From assembly GCF_022179225.1 (NCBI RefSeq), contig NZ_BPQL01000062.1, forward strand, positions 1 to 64,000: 64,000 nucleotides of DNA. The letters run 5' to 3'. Source of the DNA: Methylobacterium goesingense (lineage in GTDB: Bacteria; Pseudomonadota; Alphaproteobacteria; Rhizobiales; Beijerinckiaceae). Below are positions 1 to 9,497 of the stretch, piece by piece (within the stretch, counting starts at the first letter, position 1; every line of letters starts with the position of its first letter). The translations under genes and the position numbers were made by a program. Below the pieces are notes generated by a model that saw nothing but the letters and a program-made list of their open reading frames with translations, was not told where the DNA came from and did not search any database.

Positions 1-1483
1 CGGCGATGTCGGCCCCGGTGGCGCTCGCCCCCGCGCCGTCCCGCACCGGCGGCAGCGACCCCGCGCTGGCCTCGTCCTCGGCCCGCGCCTTTCCGGGCAC
101 GGCATCCACATCCGCCTCCGCCTCGGTGCCGTAGACCGCGCGCCAACCCGGCACGCGGACGACCCGCCCCGTCACGCTGAAGCGCTTGGCCCCCAGCGGC
201 GTCGCCACCTCCGCCGCCGCCACGGTGCGGGCATCGATGCCGTCGGGCAGGTGCGCGGCGCAGTAGGCCCGCGCCACGAGGTCCCACAGGCGGAACAGGT
301 CGGCGGCGAGCCGGCCCGGCGCGGGCACCTTGCGCAGGGGCACGATGGCGTGGTGCTCGCCCGGATCCCGGACGTAGTGCCCCTTGGCCCCGCGCCGGAT
401 CACCGGAGGCCCCGCCGCCGTCAGGATCGCCACGTCCGGCAGCACGCTCCCCACGGCGGCCAGCACGGCGGCGGCGTCCCCGGCCTGCCCCTCGGGCAGG
501 GACTCGGATTCGGTGCGCGGGTAGCTGAGGTAGCCCTGGTCGTAGAGCTCCTGGGCGAGGCGCGCGGTCTGCTGCGGATCCCAGCCGAAGCGCTTGGCGC
601 AGCGCCGGGCCAGGGTGTCCTTGGAGAACAGGCGCGGGGGCGCGCGGCGCTGGTCGCGCTGCTCCACCGCCAGGGGCCCCGACCAGGCCGCGGCGGCGGC
701 CCGGATCACCTCCGCCGCCTCCCGCTCGAAGATCCGGTCCTTGGGCATGTGCCACAGGGTCAGGGCGGCCCCCTCGGCCGTCTCGAGGTGCAGCGCGACC
801 TTGAAGAAGTCCTGCGGCACGAACGACCGGATGCGCTCTTCGAGGTCGGCCAGGATGGCGAGCGTCGGCGACTGCACGCCGCCGAAGCGCCAGGGCTCGC
901 GGAAGGCGGCCGGACGCAGCTTGAGCGAGATGGCGCGGGTACCGTTGAGGCCGAGGTGATAATCCTCGTACTGGCGGCAGAGGGCCTCCAGGTAGGCGGC
1001 GTAGTCGCGCGCGCCGGAATCCGGCTCCCGTGCCAGGGCCGCGAAGGCGCGCCGGATCGAGACGTCGTCGAGGGCGCCGAGTTTCAGGCGGTCGACGCGC
1101 CCGCGCCAGCCGAGATGCTCCAGCACCTCCCAGGCGATCATCGAGCCCTCGCGCCCCGGATCGGTGGCGATGATCACGCGCTCGACGCCCCGCAGCGCCT
1201 GACCGATCGCCGCGAGCTTACCCGCATGCGACTGGCCCGAGCGGCTCGTGCCGCAGCGCACCGGAATGGTGTCGACCACGATGGGGAGGGCCTCGAAGTG
1301 CCAGGGCTTCCATTCGGGCCGGATCTCACCGGGCTCCTCGGCGGTGAGGAGGTGCCCCTCGGCGGAGACGCAAACGGTATCGGGCGAGCGGAAGAAGCGC
1401 TGGAGTTGGCGCATCGCCGACGGTTTCTCGAAGAAGAACAGCGTGCGGCCAGCCCTCGGGGCCACCATGGCGGCGGCCGTCAT
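1..1483 (-). CDS. Type IA DNA topoisomerase (topoisomerase III-like), 3' end cut by window edge
   Basis: Single-strand-passing topoisomerase that relaxes or decatenates DNA through a 5'-phosphotyrosine intermediate. The frame is open from 1483 to position 1, so the C-terminus is outside the window. The N-terminal TOPRIM signature FFFEKPSAM holds the catalytic Glu19. The second TOPRIM motif is ATDPGREGS with Asp108; the Gly in place of the second Asp resembles TopB-type enzymes (DAGREG), but the Ser after REG is unusual. The active-site segment YLSYPRTESE places the nucleophile at Tyr321. ATG 1483 is chosen; ATG 1468 is an in-frame alternative. The start overlaps the stop of a short leader frame. 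Family assignment is firm; the exact subgroup (TopA, TopB or plasmid type) is not resolved. Confidence 0.9.
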   Translation of the reverse strand, partial: MTAAAMVAPRAGRTLFFFEKPSAMRQLQRFFRSPDTVCVSAEGHLLTAEEPGEIRPEWKPWHFEALPIVVDTIPVRCGTSRSGQSHAGKLAAIGQALRGVERVIIATDPGREGSMIAWEVLEHLGWRGRVDRLKLGALDDVSIRRAFAALAREPDSGARDYAAYLEALCRQYEDYHLGLNGTRAISLKLRPAAFREPWRFGGVQSPTLAILADLEERIRSFVPQDFFKVALHLETAEGAALTLWHMPKDRIFEREAAEVIRAAAAAWSGPLAVEQRDQRRAPPRLFSKDTLARRCAKRFGWDPQQTARLAQELYDQGYLSYPRTESESLPEGQAGDAAAVLAAVGSVLPDVAILTAAGPPVIRRGAKGHYVRDPGEHHAIVPLRKVPAPGRLAADLFRLWDLVARAYCAAHLPDGIDARTVAAAEVATPLGAKRFSVTGRVVRVPGWRAVYGTEAEADVDAVPGKARAEDEASAGSLPPVRDGAGASATGADIA

Positions 1484-1545
1484 GTTCGCCGGCCGGCGCG
1501 CGGGCTCAGGTCCAGGCCGGCGCGGCGCGAGCAGTCAAGGGCCAT
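1480..1545 (-). CDS. Putative 21-residue leader ORF overlapping the topoisomerase start
   Basis: An ATG at 1545 follows a good Shine-Dalgarno sequence (AGGAG, six bases upstream). It opens a 21-codon frame ending at TGA 1482-1480, which overlaps the topoisomerase start as ATGA. The topoisomerase ATG itself has no clear ribosome binding site. The arrangement suggests translational coupling or a regulatory leader peptide. The peptide is Arg-rich and matches nothing I recognise. It could be a chance frame in GC-rich DNA, although the combination of ribosome site and ATGA overlap argues otherwise. Confidence 0.4.
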   Translation of the reverse strand: MALDCSRRAGLDLSPRAGRRT

Positions 1546-1869
1546 GCTGCTCTCCTGCGCCGCACGGTCCCAGCCGCGCCGAACGAGTTCTTGCTTCGTT
1601 CTTATTTAGCGGCAGGTGCCTCCGCGAGGCAAGGGGCTGCCGACGGTCCCGTCAGCGACGCCATGGACAGGGTGGAGACCGTGTGTCGGAGCGCGCGGCA
1701 CCGGACCTCACAGCGACATCGCGACCGCCTCGGCGGTCACATCGCGCCAGTCGAACTCCAGGGAGTCTCGGAGCGGAGGATCTCGACCTCGTCGCCGATG
1801 CGGAACAGGTTCGCCCGCTCCAGGATGCACATGGCGCGGGGCTGCGGCCGATCCGTCGGTGCGGAAGCG
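1546..1869. other. Gene-free interval between regulator and topoisomerase
   Basis: About 320 bases downstream of the XRE regulator and upstream of the topoisomerase leader. I see no coding frame with family resemblance on either strand. It should contain the topoisomerase promoter, but I could not identify -35/-10 boxes with confidence. Confidence 0.4.
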
Positions 1870-2268
1870 CTACCGACCTGATTCGATCTCGCTGAAGACG
1901 CGGGCCAGTTCTGCGAGCAGGTAACGCGCGCGCGGATCCTTGATCTTGTCGAAGGATTCCTTGAACAAGGCGCTTTCCGGTGTCGCCTGCGAATAAGTAC
2001 CGTCGGGAGATTTTTCGGCCGAACCGGCCTCCGGCTTCGACTCGTAGAAGTAGTTGATGTCGACGCCGAGAGCTTGGGCAATGCGATGAAGCTTCTCTGC
2101 CGCAATCTTGCTTCGGCCGCTCTCGTATTTCTGGACCTGCTGGAATGTTACGCCGAGGGCATTGCCTAGATTTGCTTGGCTGAGGCCGGCAGACCGTCGC
2201 AACGATTTGATACGATGCCCAATCTCTCCTGCGCTTCCATCTTTGTTCGTATCTGACATTACCGCCAT
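1870..2268 (-). CDS. XRE-family helix-turn-helix transcriptional regulator
   Basis: 132-residue cytoplasmic DNA-binding protein. Residues about 15-72 form a classical HTH_3 domain: IGHRIKSLRRSAGLSQ, then LGVTFQQVQKYESGRSKI, then a helix ending in LGVDINYFYE. The remaining 60 residues are a variable tail rich in Ser, Glu and Pro. Short XRE proteins of this shape are very common in Rhizobiales and usually bind near their own promoter. The start may be ATG 2268 or ATG 2259; both leave the domain intact. Target genes cannot be inferred, since neighbours on both sides are functionally unrelated. Confidence 0.88.
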   Translation of the reverse strand: MAVMSDTNKDGSAGEIGHRIKSLRRSAGLSQANLGNALGVTFQQVQKYESGRSKIAAEKLHRIAQALGVDINYFYESKPEAGSAEKSPDGTYSQATPESALFKESFDKIKDPRARYLLAELARVFSEIESGR

Positions 2269-3469
2269 ACTCGGAGCTGTTCTTTTATCCTGCCCTCACG
2301 ACTCGCATGAAACAGCGAGACTACCTGTGTGATCTCCTGATCCCTATTAATCCGTACCGCGGGCAGTGCGAACATGCGTGTTGCTGGAGATTGGGATGCG
2401 ACGAACATGATTCGCGGGAATACGTGCTTGATAGCATTGTCCTCGCCCTGGGGCATGTCCGTCGAAATACCGAGTGCGCCGCTAAAAAACCGTCAGCCCG
2501 CCCGCCTGCAGGGCCGGTTCGTCCCCTCCCACAGGCTCGACCTGCAGCCTCCATCGAGCGCGAACCGAATTGCGCGGACGCTACTGACTCGGGCCGCCAT
2601 CGCCAATCCTCCGTAGAGTTCACAATGTCGTATGCCTTATACCAGAACATTCACCTCAAAAGCGAGCGAAACGCTTTGCATTGATGTTTGTTATCCGATT
2701 CCGGAGGCGTTCGGCCATCAGATTGAAATGCCGATAGAATTTGGGGACGCACCGGGAATATCGAGACCGCCGCCATCCGTGCGATCGCTGCAGGCTGCCG
2801 ACATACCAGCCCAGCCCGGCAGTCAAGACAACATATTCAACGTAAATCTCATCAGTATCATAGGTAAAAATACAGCAAACATAACCGATAATGAAGAAAT
2901 TTTTGATATGAATTACTGATTTTCACGGGAAGCAAATACATTAAATCTTGAGAAACAAATTATCTGTGGATATCGCACGGCCGAATTGGCACTTCAGGCG
3001 AGCCTCCGCCGCGATGCAGGCGCACAAGGCAAGGATTGTTCTCCACGGGCCCGAATCTGATTCCGGTCCTGCCGACCGTCGCCCGTCGTGGCGTCGCGCC
3101 CAGGCATTCTAAAGAATCCGAACTCTGCCCGTATCGGCCGGGATATGGTGGTCGCCTTGGTCTGGGGGCGTCCCGTCCTGGTCACATGGACAGGCCATGC
3201 CCCGTCCGCCGCCCGACCCGGCGAGCCCAACGGTCCAAGCTAACGGGTCGGCCGCGCGACGATGTCGACGGGCCGACCATCGAGCAGGCAGCCGGATCGC
3301 GCGACGGCCCCTCGACCAGGCCCGCGAGCCGGATGGAGACATTCACGAACTATGAACCAATATTCTAGCCTGATACGTGTTAAAATCGCCTTTGAGGAAT
3401 AATTTTGGACCAAATGTTCTTATACAGGTTGTTTTTGCGCTGATCCTTTGAAGGCCGGGAGCCGAACCC
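2269..3469. other. 1.2-kb interval without a confident gene, AT-rich in the middle
   Basis: No frame here shows a recognisable domain. The stretch about 2620-2960 is clearly richer in A+T than the backbone and includes an open + frame at 2632-2919 (95 codons) without a good ribosome site, so I do not call it a gene. The last 100 bases before 3470 are also AT-rich and probably include the promoter of the diguanylate cyclase/phosphodiesterase gene. Confidence 0.4.
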
Positions 3470-6112
3470 ATGTTGGATGCCAACGAGGAGCGCATGCGGC
3501 TCAAGGCCCTGCGCGATCTCAAGATCATGGATTCCGACCCCGATCTTCATCTCGACGCGGTCTGCAGAATGGCCGCGAATCTTTTCGACGCTCCGATGGC
3601 GGCCGTTCAACTGGTCGACGAGAACCGGGTCTGGCTCAAGGCCAAGGTCGGGATCGAAATCGACAGCCTGGCGCGCCAGGGCGCGTTCTGCGACCTGACC
3701 ATCCGGGGCGCGGGCAACACCCCGCTGATCATCGGTGATCTTGCCCGCGACGCGCGCTCGGCCAGGAGTCCGTTCGTCACCGGCGAGCCCCATGCCCGCT
3801 TCTACGCGGGCATCCCCCTCGCGCTGCGGTCCGGGCTCAATCTCGGCACGTTCTGCGTGATGGACCGGAAGCCGAGAACCGATCTGCCCCCGGGCGCGAT
3901 CCGCCAGCTTCAGGATCTGGCCCTGATCGTGGAAGCGCACCTGCGCCTGTACGAGACCCGGCGCGCGAGCGAGGTGGAATCCGGGCAGCGCTGCGCGGCG
4001 GAGCATGCCCTGCGCGCGAGCGAGCAGCGCTTCCGCCTCCTGGCCGAGACGACGACGGACGTCATCATCTGGTCGGACATGGACACCACCCGACGCTACG
4101 TCTCACCGTCGGTCAGAACGGTGCTGGGCTACGATCCGGATGCGCTGATCGGGACCAAGCCCCTGGATTTCGTCCATCCCGACGACGTCGATGCGTTCCG
4201 CCGCGTGCTCGACGATTTGACCGGGGGCCGGATCGACCAAGCCTCGACGTGCCAGCGCTACCGCTGCAAGGACGGCCGCTGGCTTCCGATGGAAGTCTCG
4301 CAGAGCCTGGCGCGCGACCCCGTCACTCAGCGCCCGACCGGCTACGTCACCTCGCTGCGCGACATCACCGAGCGCAAGGCCGTGGAGGATGCGCTGCGCG
4401 TCAGCGAGGAACGCCTGGCCCTCGCGCTCAGCAGCGGAAGCGACGGCCTCTGGGACTGGTCGGTGCCCACCGGCGAGGTCGAACTCTCGGAGCACTGGGC
4501 CGCCATGCTCGACTACGATGCGAGCGAGATCCGCCACCACATCAAGTCCTGGAACGCGCTCATCCATCCCGACGACGCCGAACGCTCCCGGCGTGCCATG
4601 CTGGACCATTTCGAGGGCCGCACGCCGACCTTCGCGTGCGAGTACCGCCTCCGGGCCAAGCAGGGTCACTACATCTGGCTTCTGGCGCGGGGCAAGGTCG
4701 TCAGCCGCGATGCCAGCGGCGCGCCGCTGCGCGTCGTCGGCACCCATTTCGACATCACCCAGCGCAAACGCGACGAGCAGCGCATCGCGCATCTGGCCCT
4801 GCACGATCCCCTGACCGACCTGCCGAACCGGACGCTGTTCTGGGAGCGGCTCGATCGGGCGCTGCGGGATGCCGCGCGGAACGGCACGCGGTTCGCCGTC
4901 CTCGCCTGCGACCTGGATCGCTTCAAGCAGGTCAACGACACCCTGGGACACCTGGCCGGCGACCGCCTCCTGCGTTGCATCGCGGAGCGTCTCCAGGCGG
5001 CCGTTCGCGACGGCGATACGGTGGCCCGCCTCGGCGGCGACGAATTCGCCGTGGTTCTGGGGCCGATTACGCATCCGGGCGATGCGAGCCACCTGGCGGC
5101 ACGGGTGATCGAGGCCGTCAACCGGCCGGTCGACCTCGGTGGACACAGGGTCTCGGTGGGCGCGAGCATCGGCATTGCGCTCTGCTCCGGCGGCCTCGAC
5201 GGGAACGAACTCTTCCGGCGATCCGACGTGGCGCTGTACAAGGCCAAGGCCGCGGGACGAAACACCTACCGCTTCCACGATTCCCCGATGCAAGCGCAGG
5301 GAGATTCCGGCGCTTCGCGGGACTCGGGAGCCCCGGGCAATGCGGGCAATACACTCGAACGCGACATGCGCGCCGCGATGAAGCGGGGCGGCTTCCTGCT
5401 GCACTACCAACCGATCGTCGATCTCGCGACCGGCTCCATCACCGGGTTCGAGGCCTTGATGCGCTGGCAGCATCCCCTGAAGGGCGCAATTCCACCCAGC
5501 GCGTTCATTCCCATCGCGGAGGAGACCGGCCTCATCATCTCCCTCGGCGCCTGGGCGCTGAAGGAGGCCTGCCACAAGGCAGCGTCCTGGCCGGAGCCCC
5601 TGAAGATCGCCGTCAACGTGTCGGCCATCCAGTTCCAGCAGATCAGCATGGAGGAGACGGTCGCCCACGCCCTGGCACAGTCCGGCCTCGCGCCCCATCG
5701 CCTCGAACTCGAGATCACCGAGACGATCCTGATGCAGGATGCGGAGGCGGTGGGCGCGAGCATCCGACGCCTGCGAGCCCAAGGCGTCCGCATCGCCCTC
5801 GACGATTTCGGCACCGGGTATTCGAGCCTGAGCTACCTTCACCGCTTCAGCTTCGACACGGTGAAGATCGATCGCTCCTTCGTCGCCGGGATGACCAATC
5901 CCCGGACGGCCGCGATCGTCCGGGCGATCGTGACGCTCGCCGGCAATCTCGGCGCCCGCATCACCGCCGAGGGCGTCGAGACGCCGGAGCAGCGGGACTT
6001 CGTCAGGGCGGAGGGCTGTACGGAGGTCCAGGGCTACCTCTTCAGCCCACCCCTGCCGCCCCATGACGTGCTGAAGCTCATCCGCGATGGTCGCTCACTC
6101 GTCCCCGGGTGA
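3470..6112 (+). CDS. GAF-PAS-PAS-GGDEF-EAL bifunctional cyclic-di-GMP protein
   Basis: 880 residues, predicted cytoplasmic with no membrane segment. Order: GAF domain (about 10-165), PAS domain (about 185-305, ending DITERK), second PAS domain (about 310-435, ending DITQRK), GGDEF domain (about 440-610) and EAL domain (about 625-875). The cyclase signature GGDEF is intact at 522-526. The phosphodiesterase has EAL at 661-663 and keeps the other metal and catalytic motifs: NVSAIQF, ELEITET, DDFGTGYSS, KIDRSFV and AEGVET. Both activities are therefore possible; in such tandem proteins often only one dominates. The GAF and PAS modules probably sense redox, light or a small ligand. It is transcribed alone, convergent with the PAS gene at 6131. 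Confidence 0.95.
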   Translation: MLDANEERMRLKALRDLKIMDSDPDLHLDAVCRMAANLFDAPMAAVQLVDENRVWLKAKVGIEIDSLARQGAFCDLTIRGAGNTPLIIGDLARDARSARSPFVTGEPHARFYAGIPLALRSGLNLGTFCVMDRKPRTDLPPGAIRQLQDLALIVEAHLRLYETRRASEVESGQRCAAEHALRASEQRFRLLAETTTDVIIWSDMDTTRRYVSPSVRTVLGYDPDALIGTKPLDFVHPDDVDAFRRVLDDLTGGRIDQASTCQRYRCKDGRWLPMEVSQSLARDPVTQRPTGYVTSLRDITERKAVEDALRVSEERLALALSSGSDGLWDWSVPTGEVELSEHWAAMLDYDASEIRHHIKSWNALIHPDDAERSRRAMLDHFEGRTPTFACEYRLRAKQGHYIWLLARGKVVSRDASGAPLRVVGTHFDITQRKRDEQRIAHLALHDPLTDLPNRTLFWERLDRALRDAARNGTRFAVLACDLDRFKQVNDTLGHLAGDRLLRCIAERLQAAVRDGDTVARLGGDEFAVVLGPITHPGDASHLAARVIEAVNRPVDLGGHRVSVGASIGIALCSGGLDGNELFRRSDVALYKAKAAGRNTYRFHDSPMQAQGDSGASRDSGAPGNAGNTLERDMRAAMKRGGFLLHYQPIVDLATGSITGFEALMRWQHPLKGAIPPSAFIPIAEETGLIISLGAWALKEACHKAASWPEPLKIAVNVSAIQFQQISMEETVAHALAQSGLAPHRLELEITETILMQDAEAVGASIRRLRAQGVRIALDDFGTGYSSLSYLHRFSFDTVKIDRSFVAGMTNPRTAAIVRAIVTLAGNLGARITAEGVETPEQRDFVRAEGCTEVQGYLFSPPLPPHDVLKLIRDGRSLVPG

Positions 6113-6130
6113 TCTCGCCTGCGGCGGTCC

Positions 6131-6733
6131 TCAATTCATCTGGTTGCGCTGCTCGGCGCTCTCGGCCCGGACCATGGCACGGCCGATCTCGAGGAGCAGC
6201 ATGTCGCTCATCCGACGCAGGAGTGGCTCTGGAAGCTCGTAGAGCGCCTGTCGCATGGCCATGCAGTATTCGGCGGCGAGGGGCAGGGGATGCTGGTGCG
6301 CCTCGGGTCGCGCGTCACCGGTCGGATCGGGATGGTCCTGCGTGACGTCGATGAGGAGAACGCGGCCCCACTTCGGACGCCCCGCCGCGTCACGCTGGAT
6401 CCGGCCGCGCGCGAGGATCCGGCGCGTGACGCCGTCGACCGAACGCACACGGTATTCCTGCCGGTAGGCGCGCCCGGCCTGCAGGCTCGTGGCGATGTCC
6501 TGACTCGCGCGCTCACGATCCTCCGGATGGACCGCTTCAAGGTAGCGATCGAGCGAGGCCCCGGCCCGCGCGACAGCGGGCTCGAGATTGAACAGGAGCG
6601 CGACCGCAGCGTCGGCATAGATCCGGTCGTGGACGATGTCCCACTTCCATCGGCCGACGATGTCCGACGCGTCGAGCTTCTCCTGAAAAACGTCCGGCGA
6701 CGCTTTGGCAGCAAAGACGTGATGTCGTCCCAC
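6131..6733 (-). CDS. Single-PAS-domain signalling protein
   Basis: 200 residues with one PAS_3-type domain at about 22-130: the WKWDIVHDRIYADAAVA opening, the AVHPEDRERA segment and the closing strand LLIDVTQD. No kinase, cyclase or DNA-binding domain follows. The C-terminal 70 residues are a helical segment (ALYELPEPLLRRMSDMLLLEIG). It starts with GTG at 6733. Small stand-alone PAS proteins of this type probably act by protein-protein contact with a kinase or cyclase; the convergent neighbour is a c-di-GMP enzyme, but a functional link is only a guess. Confidence 0.75.
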   Translation of the reverse strand: MGRHHVFAAKASPDVFQEKLDASDIVGRWKWDIVHDRIYADAAVALLFNLEPAVARAGASLDRYLEAVHPEDRERASQDIATSLQAGRAYRQEYRVRSVDGVTRRILARGRIQRDAAGRPKWGRVLLIDVTQDHPDPTGDARPEAHQHPLPLAAEYCMAMRQALYELPEPLLRRMSDMLLLEIGRAMVRAESAEQRNQMN

Positions 6734-7131
6734 CTGGCTGCATTCCTCAGTGGTTCCAGCGGACCCGGCGCGCGTGGAGCGAAGGGGAAAACAAAGAACA
6801 ACGCAACGTCATCCGCGCCCAACGCTCCGACGTCCTGCGGGGCGGCGGCGTGCAAATTGGCAATATCGTGCAAAGATCCGGCACCATAGGGGGAACGATG
6901 GTCCCGAATTCCCGAATCGCCGGTAGATCTAGCATGTTTAATGAACCCGTCACATCACGTTCATCCGAGCGCGACGTTATTGCGGGGCGCGACCTGAGAT
7001 CTGTCATGCGGCCCGGCTTTCCTTTGAGACAAGCAACAAAGCGGTTCCCCGTCGGTCCCTGGGGCTCACGCGTCTGGAGATCCTCCTCCCGTGATGGCCG
7101 TCCAGAGGGCGGCCCTGATGCCGGCGAGTTC

Positions 7132-7252
7132 CTACGCCGACCAGTTCTCGTCGATGTTTGTGACGACGACGCCCGCGGCCGCGACTTCGAAGGGCACGAT
7201 CCTCGGAATGAGATGCCTGCATGAGACCGAAGGCGATATCGCTGCTGTCCAT
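7132..7252 (-). pseudogene. Remnant of a glycosyltransferase C-terminal domain
   Basis: Two overlapping minus-strand frames together resemble the donor-binding region of surface-glycan glycosyltransferases. One frame reads SSDIAFGLM from 7252; a shifted frame then reads IVPFEVAAAGVVVTN and stops at 7132. The phrase VPFE(V/M)AAxG..VVTN is typical of these enzymes. No intact start or remaining catalytic domain is visible, so I treat it as decayed coding sequence at the downstream end of the glycan cluster. The surrounding 6734-7559 holds nothing else I can support. Confidence 0.45.
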
Positions 7253-7559
7253 GGAGCACGCGAAATCCTCCTACGGCCTCTTCTGGTGACCGTGGAAGGT
7301 CCAATTCGGGCCGCCGATCATAGACCGGTCATCGACGCGCTCCTTGCCCCAGGTGACTGTCGGCAGGTGCGCGGCGATCTTGGTAAATCGGTCGTCCGTC
7401 GACCGAGACTCGCTCTCGGCGACGGGGCATCCGTAACGTCGCTGCCAGCCTAGCGTTTTGAGTGGACTCAAAACTCCCCGGAGCAACGCCGATGGAGTCC
7501 GCCGGCAGAGCCGGTCGCAAGCCCCGCGCTGGCTCCTGCGACGGCTTGCCGGAACGGTA

Positions 7560-8341
7560 TCATCCGACCCGTCGCGCAACGATTGTCGTTCGCGGCGTTT
7601 GGACCCAACCTTTGTCCGTCGCAAGTGGGGAGAACGCCTTGTAGGTGTCGTCGTGGACGTTCTCGATCTCGAAACCACAGATCGCCAGGATTCTTCGATA
7701 CGTTTCCAGAGTGTAGGTCCAGAAGATATAGGATCGCTCGGGGTAGGCCGGGTCGCCATTGAAGCGCCCGATCGGCTCGTCACCTGAAATGATGTCGGTA
7801 TTGATCACGATCCGCTTCGAAGCGACCCTGGCGATCGAACCAATCGCGCGCACCGGGTCACCAAGATGCTCGAGAATCGCTCCGAGTATGACGACATCGA
7901 AGGTCCCGATTCCGTTCGGCAAATCGTAGACGTCGCCGTATATCGCCCGTGCGCGCGAGCCCAATTTCTGGTGCGTGAACCAGTACGCATTCTTCCAAGT
8001 GTCGAATGCCGCCGTCTGGGCCCGAACCCATGCCGCGTGATCCGTCACGTAGGGTGTTCCTTGAAACGGCAGGAGATGCTGACGCTCTGCCGTATCGAGA
8101 TCGAACGACACAACCTCTCGGGCACCCGCCGCTTCGGCTAAAAGCTCAAGAACCCGGAGGCGGTCCCGACATCCAGAACACGAGCATCGTTCAGATTGAT
8201 GTGTCCGGTGTAGTCGGCATACCGCCCCCGGAGGTCCCAGTGTCCTTCGATCGTAGTTCCATCCTTGAAATCAATCGTATGATAGAAAAAGCACTTCTCA
8301 AGATCGATTTCTGAGCGCGGGCTAGCCCAATTTACCTGCAT
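7560..8341 (-). pseudogene. Class I SAM-dependent methyltransferase, split by a one-base frameshift
   Basis: The first frame (8341-8138) carries SAM-binding motif I, VLDVGTASGFLSF, then hits TAG. The second frame (read from about 8130 to 7560) continues the fold with EVVSFDLDTAE, the motif IV-like TFDVVILGAILEHLGDP and GFEIENVHDDTY. One extra T in the TTTT run at 8143-8140 would join them into about 260 residues, a normal length for this family. A -1 ribosomal slip at that run would have the same effect. Gene order (35 bases after the WcbI-type gene, same strand) places it in a glycan-modification operon, where such enzymes methylate sugars. Either a real frameshift, a sequencing error in a homopolymer, or recoding. 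Confidence 0.75.
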
Positions 8342-8376
8342 TAAAGACTCCTTTTATCCATGATCAAACATTCAGC

Positions 8377-9450
8377 CTATGATCGGAAGGTCCAATCATC
8401 GCTGCGAAATCTGCACCACCCGTCGACATTGCGCGGCACGGCATCCAGCGGTGGATGATCTGTCAGTGTCGCCAGGATCTCGCCCTCGAAGTGAGCCTGA
8501 CCGGCGACCGGTGCGGCGCGGCGCATCAAAACCTGCGTGAAGATGGGAACCGCAACCGGCCCCTCGTCGGCGGCACTGTGCCGAGAGGATCCGACCCAGG
8601 TCGGGCGAGCTGCCGTTGCCAGGACAGTCTCGATCCCTTCGCCCTGAGACAGAGCGCGGCGACCGGCCTGGAAATGCAGTGCCAAAAATCCATCGAGGTC
8701 CATGGTCACGAGGGGCTGAGTCTCGGATCGCCACGACGTATCAACGAAGGTCAGCTGTGTTTCGGCCGCGATCCGCGGCAGGATTGGGGTTCGTTCCTCG
8801 GGTTGAAGCTCCGGAAGATCGGCAGGCCAGGAGGCAACGAGTTGTGTCCCCACCAGATTCTCTATCTCGGTGATGACATAGCGATAAAGTACCAGCGTCG
8901 GATGATCCGGAGTCAGAAACATCCTTCGATCATGGTAGTTATCAAGGATAAAATCTGAGATCTTAACCTGACAGTCGAAAGACTTTTCTTGTTCTTTTAG
9001 CCTGCGTGTCGTATCGGCAAAATATGTTTGGATGACGTCTTGCGATGGAAACTCCGCTCGAACAAATCGAGAAAACGCACTGCAATCCCAAAAATCACGG
9101 CTGAGTTCGACCAAAGCAGGAAAGTACCAGCCATGGTGCCCCCAGAACCAATCCTTGTCCGCTCCGGGAGAATGACCGTGCCATTCTAACCAGGGAAAGC
9201 AGATCGTTGGAACACCGTATTCTTCGCAAGCCTTTTGAAGGAAGGAGGTATTGTAATCACCCTTGTTCTGGATCGGCGAATAGATAACGACGTCGTAATC
9301 ACGAATTTTTTCATAAGGAAAAGGTCGGCCAGAGGCAACAACCTGAAAATTTATCAGCAGCGTAACGTGATGACGACCTCGTGGCCCCAACTCATCGATC
9401 AAGCGCTTCAAGATCAGCGCGTGACAGCCGCCGTAGACAAGCAAATTCAC
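8377..9450 (-). CDS. WcbI-family polysaccharide biosynthesis protein (putative acyltransferase)
   Basis: 357 residues. The N-terminus MNLLVYGGCHALILKRLID fits the WcbI family opening (GNCQA-like), whose members act in capsule or exopolysaccharide biosynthesis and have an SGNH-like fold. The central part includes YDVVIYSPIQN and the aromatic motif WLEWHGHSPG. The last 150 residues are less conserved and may be a private extension. Gene spacing is 47 bases after the upstream glycosyltransferase and 35 before the methyltransferase gene, consistent with one operon. GC is lower than the backbone, which suggests acquisition by transfer. Substrate unknown. Confidence 0.7.
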   Translation of the reverse strand: MNLLVYGGCHALILKRLIDELGPRGRHHVTLLINFQVVASGRPFPYEKIRDYDVVIYSPIQNKGDYNTSFLQKACEEYGVPTICFPWLEWHGHSPGADKDWFWGHHGWYFPALVELSRDFWDCSAFSRFVRAEFPSQDVIQTYFADTTRRLKEQEKSFDCQVKISDFILDNYHDRRMFLTPDHPTLVLYRYVITEIENLVGTQLVASWPADLPELQPEERTPILPRIAAETQLTFVDTSWRSETQPLVTMDLDGFLALHFQAGRRALSQGEGIETVLATAARPTWVGSSRHSAADEGPVAVPIFTQVLMRRAAPVAGQAHFEGEILATLTDHPPLDAVPRNVDGWCRFRSDDWTFRS

Positions 9451-9497
9451 AGGCGGTCCCTCCTACACGTACGAATTTGTCACCGAAGTATTCCGCG

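Noticed and set aside
251-1609. Long plus-strand frame opposite the topoisomerase
   Set aside because: It is the antisense shadow of a GC-rich gene; the minus strand carries all type IA topoisomerase motifs.
2632-2919. 95-codon frame in the AT-rich gap
   Set aside because: No ribosome site and no domain; mentioned only as part of the gap.
4103-6064. Long minus-strand frame opposite the GGDEF-EAL gene
   Set aside because: No domain, Arg/Gly-rich shadow composition; the plus-strand protein has complete catalytic motifs.
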